Shown: positions 1 to 9,877 of the stretch, piece after piece
Layout: the number at the start of each line of letters is the position of its first letter
How positions within the stretch are numbered: the first letter of the stretch is position 1
Origin: Pelagibius sp.
GTDB taxonomy: Bacteria > Pseudomonadota > Alphaproteobacteria > Kiloniellales > Kiloniellaceae
Assembly (NCBI GenBank): GCA_028280305.1
Contig: JANQMC010000060.1
Coordinates: 1 to 38,514, forward strand
DNA: 38,514 nucleotides
Direction: 5' to 3'
The notes under the pieces: generated by a model
Database searches by the model: none
The model's input: the letters and a program-made list of their open reading frames with translations, nothing else
Told to the model about the DNA's origin: nothing
Made by a program: the position numbers and the translations under genes

Positions 1-364
1 AAACAAATGAGAAGTTAAGCTGGGAGAAGATGCTGCCAACCGTGGAGATGGTGCCGAGATGCGGATACTCCGCCACCATGCGCCCGAAGTTGTCCCACAT
101 GCCGACGGTGATCCGCCGCTTTTCCGCCTCCGTCATTTCCGGAAAGGCGATGGCCAGGTGCTTCATGGCGCGGCGGTTGACGCTGAGCCGTGAACCGACG
201 GTACGGGCCACCCAGCCGCCGAGGCCGGAGGCCCAGTCCACCGGCAGCAGCCAGCAGAAACCAAGCACCAGGAATTGCGCCAAGCCTTCGCCAAGCTGGC
301 GCAGTTGGCGCAACGCGCCCTGCAGGGGGCTCCGTCGCCGGGTTCTCTTCTTGTCTTTGGACAT
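1..364 (-). CDS. Lipid A biosynthesis acyltransferase, LpxL/HtrB family (partial, 3' end outside window)
   Basis: Reading from an ATG at 364 down to the window edge gives about 121 open codons, so only the N-terminal part is present. After a basic start (MSKDKKRTRRR) comes a hydrophobic stretch (FLVLGFCWLLPVDW), as in inner-membrane lipid A acyltransferases. Then follow the family-typical segments LAIAFPEMTEAEKRR and GMWDNFGRMVAEYPHL. The HX4D catalytic motif would lie beyond the edge. The family transfers a secondary acyl chain to the lipid A precursor on the cytoplasmic face of the inner membrane. It starts 7 bp after the lpxK stop and is the last visible gene of the msbA-DUF374-lpxK-lpxL run, so it is probably co-transcribed. 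Lauroyl versus another acyl specificity cannot be told. Confidence 0.85.
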   Translation of the reverse strand, partial: MSKDKKRTRRRSPLQGALRQLRQLGEGLAQFLVLGFCWLLPVDWASGLGGWVARTVGSRLSVNRRAMKHLAIAFPEMTEAEKRRITVGMWDNFGRMVAEYPHLGTISTVGSIFSQLNFSFV

Positions 365-371
365 CCCCGTC

Positions 372-1355
372 TTATGCCTTGTCCGATGCGGGCTGCGCCA
401 GTCCGGCAAGCAGCGCCGTGACCGCATTTTCATCGTCCCATGTCAGGGTCACATGAAGCACCGTGACGTCGCGCGGCGCTTCGGGGCCCAGGCGGACGGC
501 GTCCTTGGCGGTGGTGACGAGCTTCGCATCGGCGGTCTTTGCCGCGTGGCGCAGGCGCTCAAGGGCGGCGCTGTCATAGGGTTGGTGATCGGCAAAGGCT
601 TCGCTGCCGACGACCTCCGCCCCGAGGTCGCGCAGGCTTTGAAAGAATTTTCCGGGCCGCCCGATCCCGGCAAAGGCGAAAACCCGCTGCCCGGCGAGGC
701 TGTCGTCTCGTGGCAGGAGCCTCGCCCGCAGCACGGGCTTTCCGGCAAAGAGAGGCCCGTCTGCCGTCGCGCCGTCTTTGCCGCCGACCAGCACCACGGC
801 ATCGGCGCGGGCGAGGCCGCTTGCCGTCGTTTCGCGCAAAGGCCCCGCGGGAATGACCCGGCCGTTGCCGAAACCATAGGTCCCGTCGACCACCAGCAGG
901 GAGAGATCCTTCTTCAGGCCGGGATTCTGAAAGCCGTCGTCCATGACGATGACATCGGCGCCCTCGGCAACGGCTTTCCTCGCCCCGGCGACGCGGTCGC
1001 GGGCCAGCCAGGTCGGGGCGGCTGCCGCCAGCAGCAGGGCTTCGTCGCCGACCATGGCGGCATCGTGGCTGCCCGGCTGAACCCGCAGCGGCCCGGTCTC
1101 GCTGCCGCCGTATCCGCGGGTGAGCGCCGCCGGCTTCAGGCCGCTTTCCCGGAGCATGTCGATCAAAGCCAGAGCCACCGGCGTCTTACCCGCACCGCCG
1201 GCAACCAGGTTGCCGATGCAGATGACCGGCACGTCCACCGATTGAGGCGAGACCAATCCGCGGCGCAAAACCCCTGCCAGATGATAGGCGGCGCCCAGCG
1301 GCGCGAGCAGCCGTGCCGCCAGGCCGTTTTCGGTCCAGAACTCAGGAGCGCGCAT
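372..1355 (-). CDS. lpxK: Tetraacyldisaccharide 4'-kinase LpxK
   Basis: LpxK phosphorylates the 4' position of the tetraacyldisaccharide 1-phosphate to give lipid IVA, at the cytoplasmic face of the inner membrane. The 327-residue protein has the usual length. The N-terminal membrane-associated helix (about residues 10-35) precedes the P-loop VAGGAGKTP (51-59). The family motif follows as DDGFQN (139-144), with Asn where many LpxK proteins have His. The start ATG at 1355 lies 14 bp inside the upstream DUF374 gene, so the two are probably translationally coupled. In many alphaproteobacteria the Kdo transferase gene waaA lies directly upstream of lpxK; here the DUF374 gene does. Confidence 0.95.
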   Translation of the reverse strand: MRAPEFWTENGLAARLLAPLGAAYHLAGVLRRGLVSPQSVDVPVICIGNLVAGGAGKTPVALALIDMLRESGLKPAALTRGYGGSETGPLRVQPGSHDAAMVGDEALLLAAAAPTWLARDRVAGARKAVAEGADVIVMDDGFQNPGLKKDLSLLVVDGTYGFGNGRVIPAGPLRETTASGLARADAVVLVGGKDGATADGPLFAGKPVLRARLLPRDDSLAGQRVFAFAGIGRPGKFFQSLRDLGAEVVGSEAFADHQPYDSAALERLRHAAKTADAKLVTTAKDAVRLGPEAPRDVTVLHVTLTWDDENAVTALLAGLAQPASDKA

Positions 1356-2073
1356 GGCGGCGTGGCCCCTCGTCAGGAGAGGCGGCCTTGGTTTCCTCTT
1401 GATCCAGGCTGCGTTCGGCCTCGTTGGTCAGGTCGTTGAGGTTTTGTTCGATGGCGAGGCGGCAGCGTTCCAGTTCGGCCTCGTCCGCATCGCGGGCGAC
1501 ATAGATCGGCGCGCCCCAGTAGACCGGCGCCCGGGACAGCGGCAGCGGTAGGCAGAAGCGGTCCCAGGTCTGGAAAAGGCGTCGCGGGCGGGCGCTGCCG
1601 GTGAAAGCGACCAGGGGAACCCCGGTCATCTGCGCGGCCTTCACCGCGCCGGCTTTCACATGCATGCGCGGCCCCTTGGGGCCGTCGGGGGTGATCGCCA
1701 GGGGTATGCCGCCGCGCAGCAGACGGCTCATCTCGCGCAGCGCCATGGCGCCGCCGCGGCGGCTCGATCCCGATACCGAGGTGTAGCCGATGCGAATCAG
1801 CGCGTTGGCGATCATCTGGCCGTCACGATGGCCCGAATTCAGGAAACCGAGTTTCTTCGGCCGTTTGCGCCAGGCGCCGGCCAGAAAGAACATGCGGCCG
1901 TGCCAGTAACAGATGATGACCGGCTTGCCGGCTTCTAGCAGCTTTCGGGTTTCCGGATCGATGCGGCGCTGCCAGCGCACCGTCAGATAGAACAACCAGA
2001 TAACACCCGCCAGGATCGTCGAAAGCATCGACTGGACGGTTCCGGACTTGAGCCAGGTCTTGAGGATTTTCAC
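1342..2073 (-). CDS. DUF374 family lysophospholipid acyltransferase-like protein
   Basis: A 243-residue protein from the GTG at 2073. The frame stays open upstream to 2196 but that part overlaps msbA and looks non-coding. An alternative start is the ATG at 2028. Residues after an N-terminal hydrophobic segment (MLSTILAGVIWLFYLTV) carry the DUF374/LPLAT pattern: ICYWHGRMFF, then SGHRDGQMIAN, SSRRGGAMALREM and the conserved AITPDGPKGPRMHVKAG. Members are thought to be membrane-associated acyltransferases and usually sit in lipid A/Kdo loci, but the exact reaction is not established. It overlaps lpxK by 14 bp and starts inside the 3' end of msbA, consistent with one operon. The C-terminus is charged (EETKAASPDEGPRRHARS). 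Confidence 0.85.
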   Translation of the reverse strand: MKILKTWLKSGTVQSMLSTILAGVIWLFYLTVRWQRRIDPETRKLLEAGKPVIICYWHGRMFFLAGAWRKRPKKLGFLNSGHRDGQMIANALIRIGYTSVSGSSRRGGAMALREMSRLLRGGIPLAITPDGPKGPRMHVKAGAVKAAQMTGVPLVAFTGSARPRRLFQTWDRFCLPLPLSRAPVYWGAPIYVARDADEAELERCRLAIEQNLNDLTNEAERSLDQEETKAASPDEGPRRHARS

Positions 2074-2104
2074 GGGCGCGCGGCTCTGGGAAACGGATCC
2101 CGGC

Positions 2105-3943
2105 TCAGGCCTGGACCCGCAGGTCCTTGCCGGAAGCCTCGTCCTGCGTTGCGGCCGGTTCCTGCTGGGCGAACTGCAGGGCATAGAGCCTTGCATAGTG
2201 CCCGCCGCGGGCCAGCAGTTCGCTGTGGCTGCCCTGCTCGACGATGCGGCCCTTGTCCATCACATAGATGATGTCGGCATCGACCACAGTGGAAAGGCGG
2301 TGCGCGATGACGAAGGTGGTGCGCCCGGAGATGAGCTTGTTGAGGGCGGCCTGCACATGGCGTTCGGACTCGCTGTCCAGTGCCGAGGTCGCCTCGTCGA
2401 GCAACAGGATCGGCGCGTCCTTCAGGATCGCCCGGGCGATGGCGATGCGCTGCCGCTGGCCGCCGGAAAGGTTGCTGCCGCGCGGACCGACCTGGGTCTC
2501 ATAACCGCCGGTCAGTTCCTTGATGAAGCCGTGCGCACCGGCCATCTGGGCGGCCTTCTCAATCTCTTCCGCAGAGGCGCCGGGGCGGCCATAGGCGATG
2601 TTGGCCCGCACGGTGTCGTCGAACAGCAGAATTTCCTGACTCACCAGGGCAACGGAGTGGCGCAGCGAGTCCAGGCTCACCGAGCGGACGTCCTGATCGT
2701 CGATGACGACGCTGCCTTGTTCCGGATCGTAGAAGCGCGGGATCAGGTTGAGGATGGTCGACTTGCCGGCGCCCGAAGGTCCGACCAGGGCCACGGTCTT
2801 GCCGGCCGGTGCCTCCAGGTCGACGCCGTGCAGTGCCGCCTTGGCGCCGTCGTATGAAAAGTGCACGTCTTTGAAGACCACCCTGCCGCCGGCCATGGCG
2901 ATCGGCTTGGCATCGGGCGCATCGCGGATCTCCGTTTCCTGATCGAGCACGTCGAAGACCCGCTGGGCGGCGGCCAGGCCGTTCTGCAGCATGCCGTTCA
3001 GTTTGCTGAGGCGTTTCAGCGGTTCGTAAGCGAGCAGCAGCGCGAAGATGAAAGCAAAGAGCGATCCGGGCTGGCGGTTGCCGGCAATCACTTCGCTGCC
3101 GCCGTAGAGGATGACCGCGGCGATGGCAAAGCCGCCCAGGGCCTCCATGATCGGATGGATGGTGTTGCTCACCCGCGCCGACTTCATGTTGAGTTCGAAG
3201 ACTTCCTCGATGGCTTCCTGCGCGCGTTTGGACTCGTAGCCTTCCATGACATAGGACTTCACATGGCGGATGCCCTGGAAGGCTTCGTCCAGCAGCGTGG
3301 TCAGGCGCCCGACCTGAATCTGGTTCTTGCCGGAGACCTTGCGCATGGAACGTCCGACCCTGACCGAGGGCAGGATCGCCAGCGGCAGGATCACGGTGGT
3401 CACCATGGCCAGCAGCCAGTCTTCATAGAACATCACCCCAATCAGGGCGACGGCGGTCAGGCTGTCCTTGCCGATGGCGGTCAGGGTGTTGGAGGTAGTG
3501 TTGCGCAGCAGGTTCACGTCGTTGATGAAGCGCGACACCAGGGCGCCGGGCGCGTTGTGGTGGAAAAACGCCAGGTCGGCGCCGATCAGCTTGTCGAAGA
3601 GCTGCTGCTGGATCTTGGCGACCACCCGATGCCCGACGATGCTCATCAGCACCGCCTGGCCGTAGGCGGCGAAGCCGCGCAGCGTGAACACGGCGATGGT
3701 GGTCAGGGCGACGGGGTAGAGCAGATCGGCGCGCTTCGCCCCGAAGATGTCGTTGACCACCGGCTTGATGAGCTGGGTGAAGCCCGCCGTGGTTCCCGCC
3801 ACGATGGCCATGCCGACAAGGGCGAAGGCGATGCGCAGCTTGTGCTCGGCGACGTAGTCGCGCACCAATCGGCGCACCAGAACCTTGGTCGACTCGTCGC
3901 CAAGGTCGATTTTCTGCTTCTTTGTCTTGGTTTTCTCTGACAA
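2105..3943 (-). CDS. msbA: Lipid A export ABC transporter, MsbA-like (fused permease/ATPase)
   Basis: A 612-residue half-transporter with an N-terminal six-helix permease (about residues 35-320) and a C-terminal nucleotide-binding domain. The Walker A motif is GPSGAGKS (388-395), the signature LSGGQ (492-496), Walker B ILLLDE (512-517), and the H-loop lies in FVIAHRLSTV. It would work as a homodimer, flipping lipid A or phospholipid across the inner membrane using ATP. First gene of the lipid A block on this strand and followed with overlap by the DUF374 acyltransferase, lpxK and an lpxL-type gene, which supports lipid A over a drug as substrate. The family also contains multidrug exporters, so the substrate is inferred from context. 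Confidence 0.9.
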   Translation of the reverse strand: MSEKTKTKKQKIDLGDESTKVLVRRLVRDYVAEHKLRIAFALVGMAIVAGTTAGFTQLIKPVVNDIFGAKRADLLYPVALTTIAVFTLRGFAAYGQAVLMSIVGHRVVAKIQQQLFDKLIGADLAFFHHNAPGALVSRFINDVNLLRNTTSNTLTAIGKDSLTAVALIGVMFYEDWLLAMVTTVILPLAILPSVRVGRSMRKVSGKNQIQVGRLTTLLDEAFQGIRHVKSYVMEGYESKRAQEAIEEVFELNMKSARVSNTIHPIMEALGGFAIAAVILYGGSEVIAGNRQPGSLFAFIFALLLAYEPLKRLSKLNGMLQNGLAAAQRVFDVLDQETEIRDAPDAKPIAMAGGRVVFKDVHFSYDGAKAALHGVDLEAPAGKTVALVGPSGAGKSTILNLIPRFYDPEQGSVVIDDQDVRSVSLDSLRHSVALVSQEILLFDDTVRANIAYGRPGASAEEIEKAAQMAGAHGFIKELTGGYETQVGPRGSNLSGGQRQRIAIARAILKDAPILLLDEATSALDSESERHVQAALNKLISGRTTFVIAHRLSTVVDADIIYVMDKGRIVEQGSHSELLARGGHYARLYALQFAQQEPAATQDEASGKDLRVQA

Positions 3944-4115
3944 ATCGCTCTGCCGTGCCGCCGCGGGGGGACAGGCCGTCGGGCCGTTGATGGGATGCGC
4001 AGCTTACCATGCCCCCCAGCGGGAGGTCACGGCCTCAAGAGGCGCGGAACCCCTGGGTAAAGCCCCGGACCGCGAAGCGCAAGAAGAGAGGTTAGACAAC
4101 TGGGGCGAAGGCCCT

Positions 4116-5063
4116 ATGATCGCCGCCATCATGTCGGATTCGACCTCAAATCGCGGCGCGGCGCGACGGCTGCTGGTGATCTATAACCCGACGGCGGGCG
4201 GCAGCCGGCGGCGGCGCTTTGAAGCCGTTCTGGCCGAGTTGGCCGAACTGGGCTGTCCGATGGACGTGCGTCCGACGACCGGCCCCGGCGATGCCGGGCA
4301 TTTTGCCGCCGAAGCCGATGCTACGGCACATGACCTGGTGGTTGCTGCCGGGGGCGATGGCACCATCAACGAGGTGGTCAACGGCCTGGTCGGCTTGCCG
4401 GCGCCCGGCAAACGCCCGCCCCTGGCGATTCTGCCGCTCGGTACCGCTAATGTGCTCGCCGCCGAATTAGGCTTGCGGATCGTGCCCCGTGATATTGCCA
4501 GCGTCATTGCCCAGGGCGCGATCCGCCCGGTCAGTCTCGGCCAGGCCGAGGGCGCTGATGGACAGGCGCGTATCTTTTCGCTCATGGCCGGCGCGGGCTT
4601 TGATGCGCGGGTCGTGGAATCCCTCGATCTGCGCCTGAAGCGGCTGCTCGGCAAGGGCGCCTATGTGGTGGAAAGCCTTCATCAGATGTGCCGCCGCCAG
4701 CCGCCGCCGCTGCGCGTTACCGTCGACGGGCGCGAATACGAGTCGGCCTCGGTCGTCGTCAGCAACGCCCGTTTTTATGCCGGCCGCTATCTCCTGGCGC
4801 CGGAAGCGCGCCTCGACGAGCCGCTGCTCCATGTCTGCCTGTTCCGCTATGGCGACGCCTTCAACACCCTGCGCTATGCGTTGGCGCTGCAGCGCGACCG
4901 GCTGCCGGTCTCCCGCGGTTTCAAGATCGTCAGTGGCCGGAATATCCGCATCGAGGGCGAGAACACCGCGCCGCTGCAGGCCGACGGCGACATCGTCGCC
5001 CGCCTGCCGGTCAATATCCGGCCTCTGCCGGACGCGCTGCAGATGGTGACCGCCGTCAGTTAG
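4116..5063 (+). CDS. Diacylglycerol kinase-family lipid kinase (YegS-like)
   Basis: A 315-residue protein from the ATG at 4116, which has a GAAGG just upstream; an ATG at 4131 (MSDSTSN) is an equally reasonable start. It has the DAGK catalytic-domain signatures in order: the nucleotide-binding YNPTAGG near residue 25, GGDGTINEVVNGL near residue 80, and LPLGTANVLAAELG near residue 110. The C-terminal beta-rich half ends in EGENTAPLQADGDIV, as in YegS/DgkB lipid kinases. It should phosphorylate a lipid such as diacylglycerol or a related molecule at the membrane; the substrate cannot be read from sequence. It is divergent from msbA, with 172 bp between the two, so it may share a regulatory region with the lipid A genes. 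Confidence 0.85.
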   Translation: MIAAIMSDSTSNRGAARRLLVIYNPTAGGSRRRRFEAVLAELAELGCPMDVRPTTGPGDAGHFAAEADATAHDLVVAAGGDGTINEVVNGLVGLPAPGKRPPLAILPLGTANVLAAELGLRIVPRDIASVIAQGAIRPVSLGQAEGADGQARIFSLMAGAGFDARVVESLDLRLKRLLGKGAYVVESLHQMCRRQPPPLRVTVDGREYESASVVVSNARFYAGRYLLAPEARLDEPLLHVCLFRYGDAFNTLRYALALQRDRLPVSRGFKIVSGRNIRIEGENTAPLQADGDIVARLPVNIRPLPDALQMVTAVS

Positions 5064-5072
5064 GGGGTTCGC

Positions 5073-5672
5073 CTAACCGTCCTTTTGGGGAAAGGCGGTC
5101 GCCGTCATTTTGCGGCAGTGATCGCGGACATCCTGCGGCCAGTCCGAAATGAGGTCAGCGAAACGATCCCGGTCTCCGGCGAAGAGGGCCCTCGTCGCCT
5201 CCTCGAAGCCCGGCAGGTCGCCGGCCATCACCGACATGAAACCGTAGGCGGTTTCGCGTTCCTGCCTTGGCGAGGCCAGATCGCTGCGCCGGGCGGCCTC
5301 GACCAGTTTGCGCAGGCTCGCGGAGGCGCCGCCGGGCTGGCTGCGCAGCCAGTCCCAATGCCGCGGCAGTAAAGTGACTTCGCCGGCGACCACGCCGAGC
5401 TTGGGGCGTCCCCGCGGGCGCCGGGATCCGCTGCCTGCACTGTTCGCCAAGGCCTCGGGCGGGGCGGACAGGCGGGCGATGATATCCTCGGCGGCGCCCC
5501 GGGTGTCGACATCGACGACCCGGCCGCTGGCATTGTCGAACACCAGAAGCGGCGCTTCGACGCCCTGCTCCTCGGCGGCTTTCACTGCCAGGGTAACCTC
5601 GGCCAAAGATCCGGCGGCCAGGCGGGTGAAGCCTTCAAAAGCCGTGAAATGGCGGATTTCTGTTCCTGACAT
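5073..5672 (-). CDS. DUF2239 family protein
   Basis: A 199-residue cytoplasmic protein of unknown function. The most recognisable part is the central PRGRPKLGVVAGEVTLL followed by PRHWDWLRSQPGGASASLRK, characteristic of DUF2239. The N-terminus (FTAFEGFTRLAAGSLAEV and LLVFDNASGRVVDVD) also fits. No catalytic motif or membrane segment is visible. The start ATG is preceded by GGGAGAAA at good spacing. About 30 bp upstream of the RBS lies a near-consensus promoter embedded in a 17-bp inverted repeat, so the gene is probably transcribed alone and tightly regulated. It lies downstream of pmbA on the same strand, separated by that promoter. Confidence 0.85.
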   Translation of the reverse strand: MSGTEIRHFTAFEGFTRLAAGSLAEVTLAVKAAEEQGVEAPLLVFDNASGRVVDVDTRGAAEDIIARLSAPPEALANSAGSGSRRPRGRPKLGVVAGEVTLLPRHWDWLRSQPGGASASLRKLVEAARRSDLASPRQERETAYGFMSVMAGDLPGFEEATRALFAGDRDRFADLISDWPQDVRDHCRKMTATAFPQKDG

Positions 5673-5709
5673 AACGGTTTCTCCCGGGAATCGCGAACGC
5701 TCCCGAGAA

Positions 5710-5737
5710 TTTATACCCGGATAAAAATCCTTGTCAA
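5710..5737 (-). promoter_or_regulatory. Near-consensus sigma-70-type promoter for the DUF2239 gene
   Basis: On the minus strand a perfect -35 box TTGACA (5737-5732) is followed after 16 bp by TATAAA (5715-5710). Transcription would start near 5703, leaving a short 5' leader before the GGGAGAAA ribosome-binding site. The -10 box lies inside one arm of the 5710-5754 inverted repeat, so a protein bound there would block RNA polymerase. Confidence 0.7.
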
Positions 5738-5754
5738 TTTTATCCGGGTATAAA
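5710..5754. repeat. Perfect 17-bp inverted repeat overlapping a promoter (candidate operator pair)
   Basis: The arms are TTTATACCCGGATAAAA (5710-5726) and its exact reverse complement (5738-5754), with an 11-bp spacer. Each arm is itself a near-palindrome (TTTAT...ATAAA around CCCGG), so this may be two operator sites with centres 28 bp apart. One arm covers the -10 box and part of the spacer, the other lies just upstream of the -35 box. AT-rich flanks stand out from the GC-rich surroundings. It could also form an RNA hairpin downstream of pmbA, but there is no U-tract, so an operator is more likely. Confidence 0.75.
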
Positions 5755-5769
5755 TAGAGCTTTTTCCGA

Positions 5770-7113
5770 TCAGGCGCCGGCCAGGGTCATCCCCTCGATG
5801 CGCAGGGTCGGGGCGTTGGCGCCGTATTTGAAGACCAGATCGTCGGCCGGTGTCAGGTTCAGGAACATGTCTTTCAGGTTGCCGGCCACCGTGGCCTCGG
5901 AAATCGGCGCGCCGAGCTTGCCGTTTTCGATGCGGAAGCCCGAAGCGCCGCGCGAATAGTCGCCGGTTACCCCGTTGATCCCCATGCCCATCATGCTGGT
6001 CACGTAGAAGCCCTTGTCGATGTCGGCCATCAGGGCCTCGGGGCTTACTTTGCCCGGCGCCATGTAGAGGTTGGAGGTCGAGGGCGACGGCGGGGAGGAG
6101 GTGCCGCGCGCGGCGTGGCCGGTGCTCTTCAGGCCGAGCTGGCGGGCCGAGCTGAGATCGAGGATCCAGGTGGTGAGCTTCCCGCCCTCGACGATGTTGA
6201 GCTTGCGGTTGGCAAGCCCCTCGCCGTCGAAGGGCTTGGAACTGAGGCCGTGGGGCCGGTGGGGATCGTCGATGATGGTGATGCCCTCGGCGAAGATCTG
6301 TTCGCCCAGCTTGTCCTTCAGGAAGGAGGTGCCCCGCGCGATGGAGGGACCGGAGATCGCCCCGGCCAGATGGCGCAGCAGGCCCATGGAGACCCGGGGG
6401 TCATAGACGATGGACAGTTTTTCGGTCTCCGGCTTGTGGGCGCCGAGGCGGCGCACGGCGCGCTCGCCGGCGGTGCGACCGACCGAACCGGGGTCCTCCA
6501 GTTCGCTGCCGAAGACGGCGGAGGAGAATTCGTAGTCGCTTTCCATGCCCAGGCCCTCGCCCGCGACCACCGAGACCCCCACCGAGTGGCTGGAGCGGGC
6601 ATAGCTGCCGGCAAAGCCGTTGGAGGTGACCAGCGCGATCTGCACCCGGCCCCAGCCGGCCTCGGCGCCTTCGGAGTTGGTCACGCCGCTTACCGCCCGG
6701 GCGGCTTCTTCACAGGCGCGGGCGCGCTCGATCAGCACCTCTGCGGCGGGTTCCTCGGGATCGAGGATATCCAGTTCGGGAATGGCGGCGGCCAGTTCGC
6801 CTTTATCGGCGAGGCCGCAGTAGGGGTCTTCCGGCACCACCCGGGCCATGGCCACAGCGCGCTCGACCAGTTCGTCCAGGCTCGCCTTGCCGAGATCGGT
6901 GGAGGAGACGATGGCCTGGCGCTTGCCGATCATGACCCTGAGGCCGACGTCCTGGCTCTCCTCGCGCTCCAGCCGTTCGGGGTTTCCGAGGCGCTGGGAG
7001 TGGGAGAGTCCGATGGATTCGAAGAGCACGGCATCGGCGGCTTCGGCCCCGCTCGCCTTGGCTTTGCCGATCAGGTCTTCGAGCAGGGAGAGAGGGTCAA
7101 CGGACGCGGTCAT
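5770..7113 (-). CDS. pmbA: TldE/PmbA metalloprotease-family protein
   Basis: A 447-residue protein, the usual length for PmbA/TldE. Typical segments include EESQDVGLRVMIGKRQAIVSS near residue 50, VSVVAGEGLGMESDYEFSSA in the middle, and the conserved C-terminal GDYSRGASGFRIENGKL and NLKDMF. TldE has no HExxH motif and forms a heterodimer with the zinc-bearing subunit TldD; together they degrade or process unfolded peptides such as microcin B17 precursor and the CcdA antitoxin in E. coli. The partner tldD is in this window at 30006-31439. The gene follows the GNAT gene on the same strand, with a large hairpin element between, so it probably has its own transcript. Confidence 0.93.
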   Translation of the reverse strand: MTASVDPLSLLEDLIGKAKASGAEAADAVLFESIGLSHSQRLGNPERLEREESQDVGLRVMIGKRQAIVSSTDLGKASLDELVERAVAMARVVPEDPYCGLADKGELAAAIPELDILDPEEPAAEVLIERARACEEAARAVSGVTNSEGAEAGWGRVQIALVTSNGFAGSYARSSHSVGVSVVAGEGLGMESDYEFSSAVFGSELEDPGSVGRTAGERAVRRLGAHKPETEKLSIVYDPRVSMGLLRHLAGAISGPSIARGTSFLKDKLGEQIFAEGITIIDDPHRPHGLSSKPFDGEGLANRKLNIVEGGKLTTWILDLSSARQLGLKSTGHAARGTSSPPSPSTSNLYMAPGKVSPEALMADIDKGFYVTSMMGMGINGVTGDYSRGASGFRIENGKLGAPISEATVAGNLKDMFLNLTPADDLVFKYGANAPTLRIEGMTLAGA

Positions 7114-7187
7114 GGGGCCTCGCAGGGAAGAGAACAGGTGTGACCTTCAATATAGGGGCTGACCGGCGAAGATGCATCCGGGTGGTC

Positions 7188-7284
7188 TTCGACTTGCGTC
7201 GAAGCGGTTCCGGCCCGCTCCCCCTCCCGGCCACCCATGAGACTATCCTAGTGGGTGGCCGGGAGGGGGAGCGGGCCGGTGCCG
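7188..7284. repeat. 97-bp palindromic intergenic element, copy 1 (perfect 28-bp arms)
   Basis: The element starts with the small palindrome TTCGACTTGCGTCGAA (7188-7203), followed by AGCGGTTCCGG and a large hairpin. The hairpin has perfectly complementary 28-bp arms (7210-7237 and 7252-7279) around a 14-base loop. A second 97-bp copy lies at 26912-27008 and a partial copy at 22663-22690. It sits between the GNAT stop and the pmbA start. It may terminate the GNAT transcript or stabilise its 3' end; there is no U-tract. Confidence 0.85.
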
Positions 7285-7310
7285 ACTGCACTGTGAAAGG
7301 CGACAGCCGT

Positions 7311-7805
7311 TCACAACTCATAATGCAACAAAGGCAGGAAGCGTTCGGCACCGCTGGTGGTTTTGATCGGCGAGCGGATCTTGCCGGCCAGCGTCGCCCC
7401 CATGGCGCGGTAGAAACCGAAGGCGAAGGGATCGCTTTCGATCTTCAGCCGCTGGTAGCCCTCGGCCTGGGCCTTGGCCACCAGATTCTGCCACATCGCC
7501 CGTCCGATTCCCTGGCCGATCGCCGCCGGCTCGACGAAGAACAGCGGAACGGCGGCTTCCTGTGGGCGCTCGCCGGGGATCAGGGCGTAGAGGCCCAGGA
7601 TGGTTTCTTCTTCGATCAGGACCATCACCCGCCCGGCGGCAACGTCCGTGGGACGGACGGTAAGGCCGGCGCGGCAGGCCTGAAGGAAAGCGGGTTCGTA
7701 ACCCCAATAGGCTTTGGAACGCAGGGCGAGGGCGGTCAGCACGCCACACTCGTGGGCTTCTGCAGGGCGGAGGAACCGCCCGGGCAGGCCGGGCAAACCG
7801 GACAT
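7311..7805 (-). CDS. GNAT family N-acetyltransferase
   Basis: A 164-residue protein with the GNAT fold pattern. The acetyl-CoA-binding motif A is PLFFVEPAAIGQGIGRAMW (about residues 88-106, Q/R-x-x-G-x-G/A type as GQGIGRA), followed by AKAQAEGYQRLKIESDPFAFGFYRAMGA, the usual strand/helix with the FY pair. It would acetylate a small molecule or protein amine in the cytosol; the substrate is unknown. The start ATG at 7805 has GAGGTGATG just upstream. It lies downstream of leuA on the same strand with a strong hairpin between, so it is likely a separate unit. Confidence 0.85.
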   Translation of the reverse strand: MSGLPGLPGRFLRPAEAHECGVLTALALRSKAYWGYEPAFLQACRAGLTVRPTDVAAGRVMVLIEEETILGLYALIPGERPQEAAVPLFFVEPAAIGQGIGRAMWQNLVAKAQAEGYQRLKIESDPFAFGFYRAMGATLAGKIRSPIKTTSGAERFLPLLHYEL

Positions 7806-7960
7806 GACGCATCACCTCGTGATGTCGGGCCGCCAGCAGCTACCCAGGCTGCTGAAAGCCCGCTCTCTCCCGCTGTCTGCATAGCCTGCTGCAGGCCGCA
7901 GCGCCAAAGACTTTTACGGGGTAAAGCGAAGGGGGCGGTAACTCAGGGGGGGAGGCGCGA

Positions 7961-7995
7961 CCGGCTTTACTGCGCGTTGCTTGCAGTAAAGCCGG
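7961..7995. terminator. 13-bp perfect stem-loop downstream of leuA
   Basis: The arms CCGGCTTTACTGC (7961-7973) and GCAGTAAAGCCGG (7983-7995) are perfectly complementary around a 9-base loop. It lies 11 bp past the leuA stop codon on the minus strand. There is no U-tract on either side, so it is a transcription terminator or 3'-end stabiliser of non-classical type. Confidence 0.55.
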
Positions 7996-8006
7996 AAAGC
8001 CTGCCG

Positions 8007-9839
<1,833 letters not shown>

Positions 9840-9844
9840 CTACA

Positions 9845-9877
9845 GCCGCTGCAGCGCCACGGATCAGGCGCAGCGGC
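9845..9877 (-). promoter_or_regulatory. Hairpin over the end of the leuA leader ORF
   Basis: GCCGCTGC (9845-9852) pairs with GCAGCGGC (9870-9877), with an inner GCC/GGC pair (9856-9858 with 9867-9869). The stop codon of the 9864-9971 ORF falls in the loop region. There is no U-tract, so it is not a classical terminator. A ribosome at the end of the small ORF would disrupt it, which is how leader-peptide switches work; the role here is inferred. Confidence 0.35.

Noticed and set aside
30..1439. Long plus-strand open frame across the lipid A block
   Set aside because: It lies opposite lpxK and the lpxL-type gene, has a GC-rich shadow composition (Arg/Gly/Ala) and no recognisable domain. The minus-strand genes explain the region.
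7210..7279. CRISPR or insertion-sequence end
   Set aside because: Only one hairpin per site, no spacer array, no transposase nearby and no visible target-site duplication.
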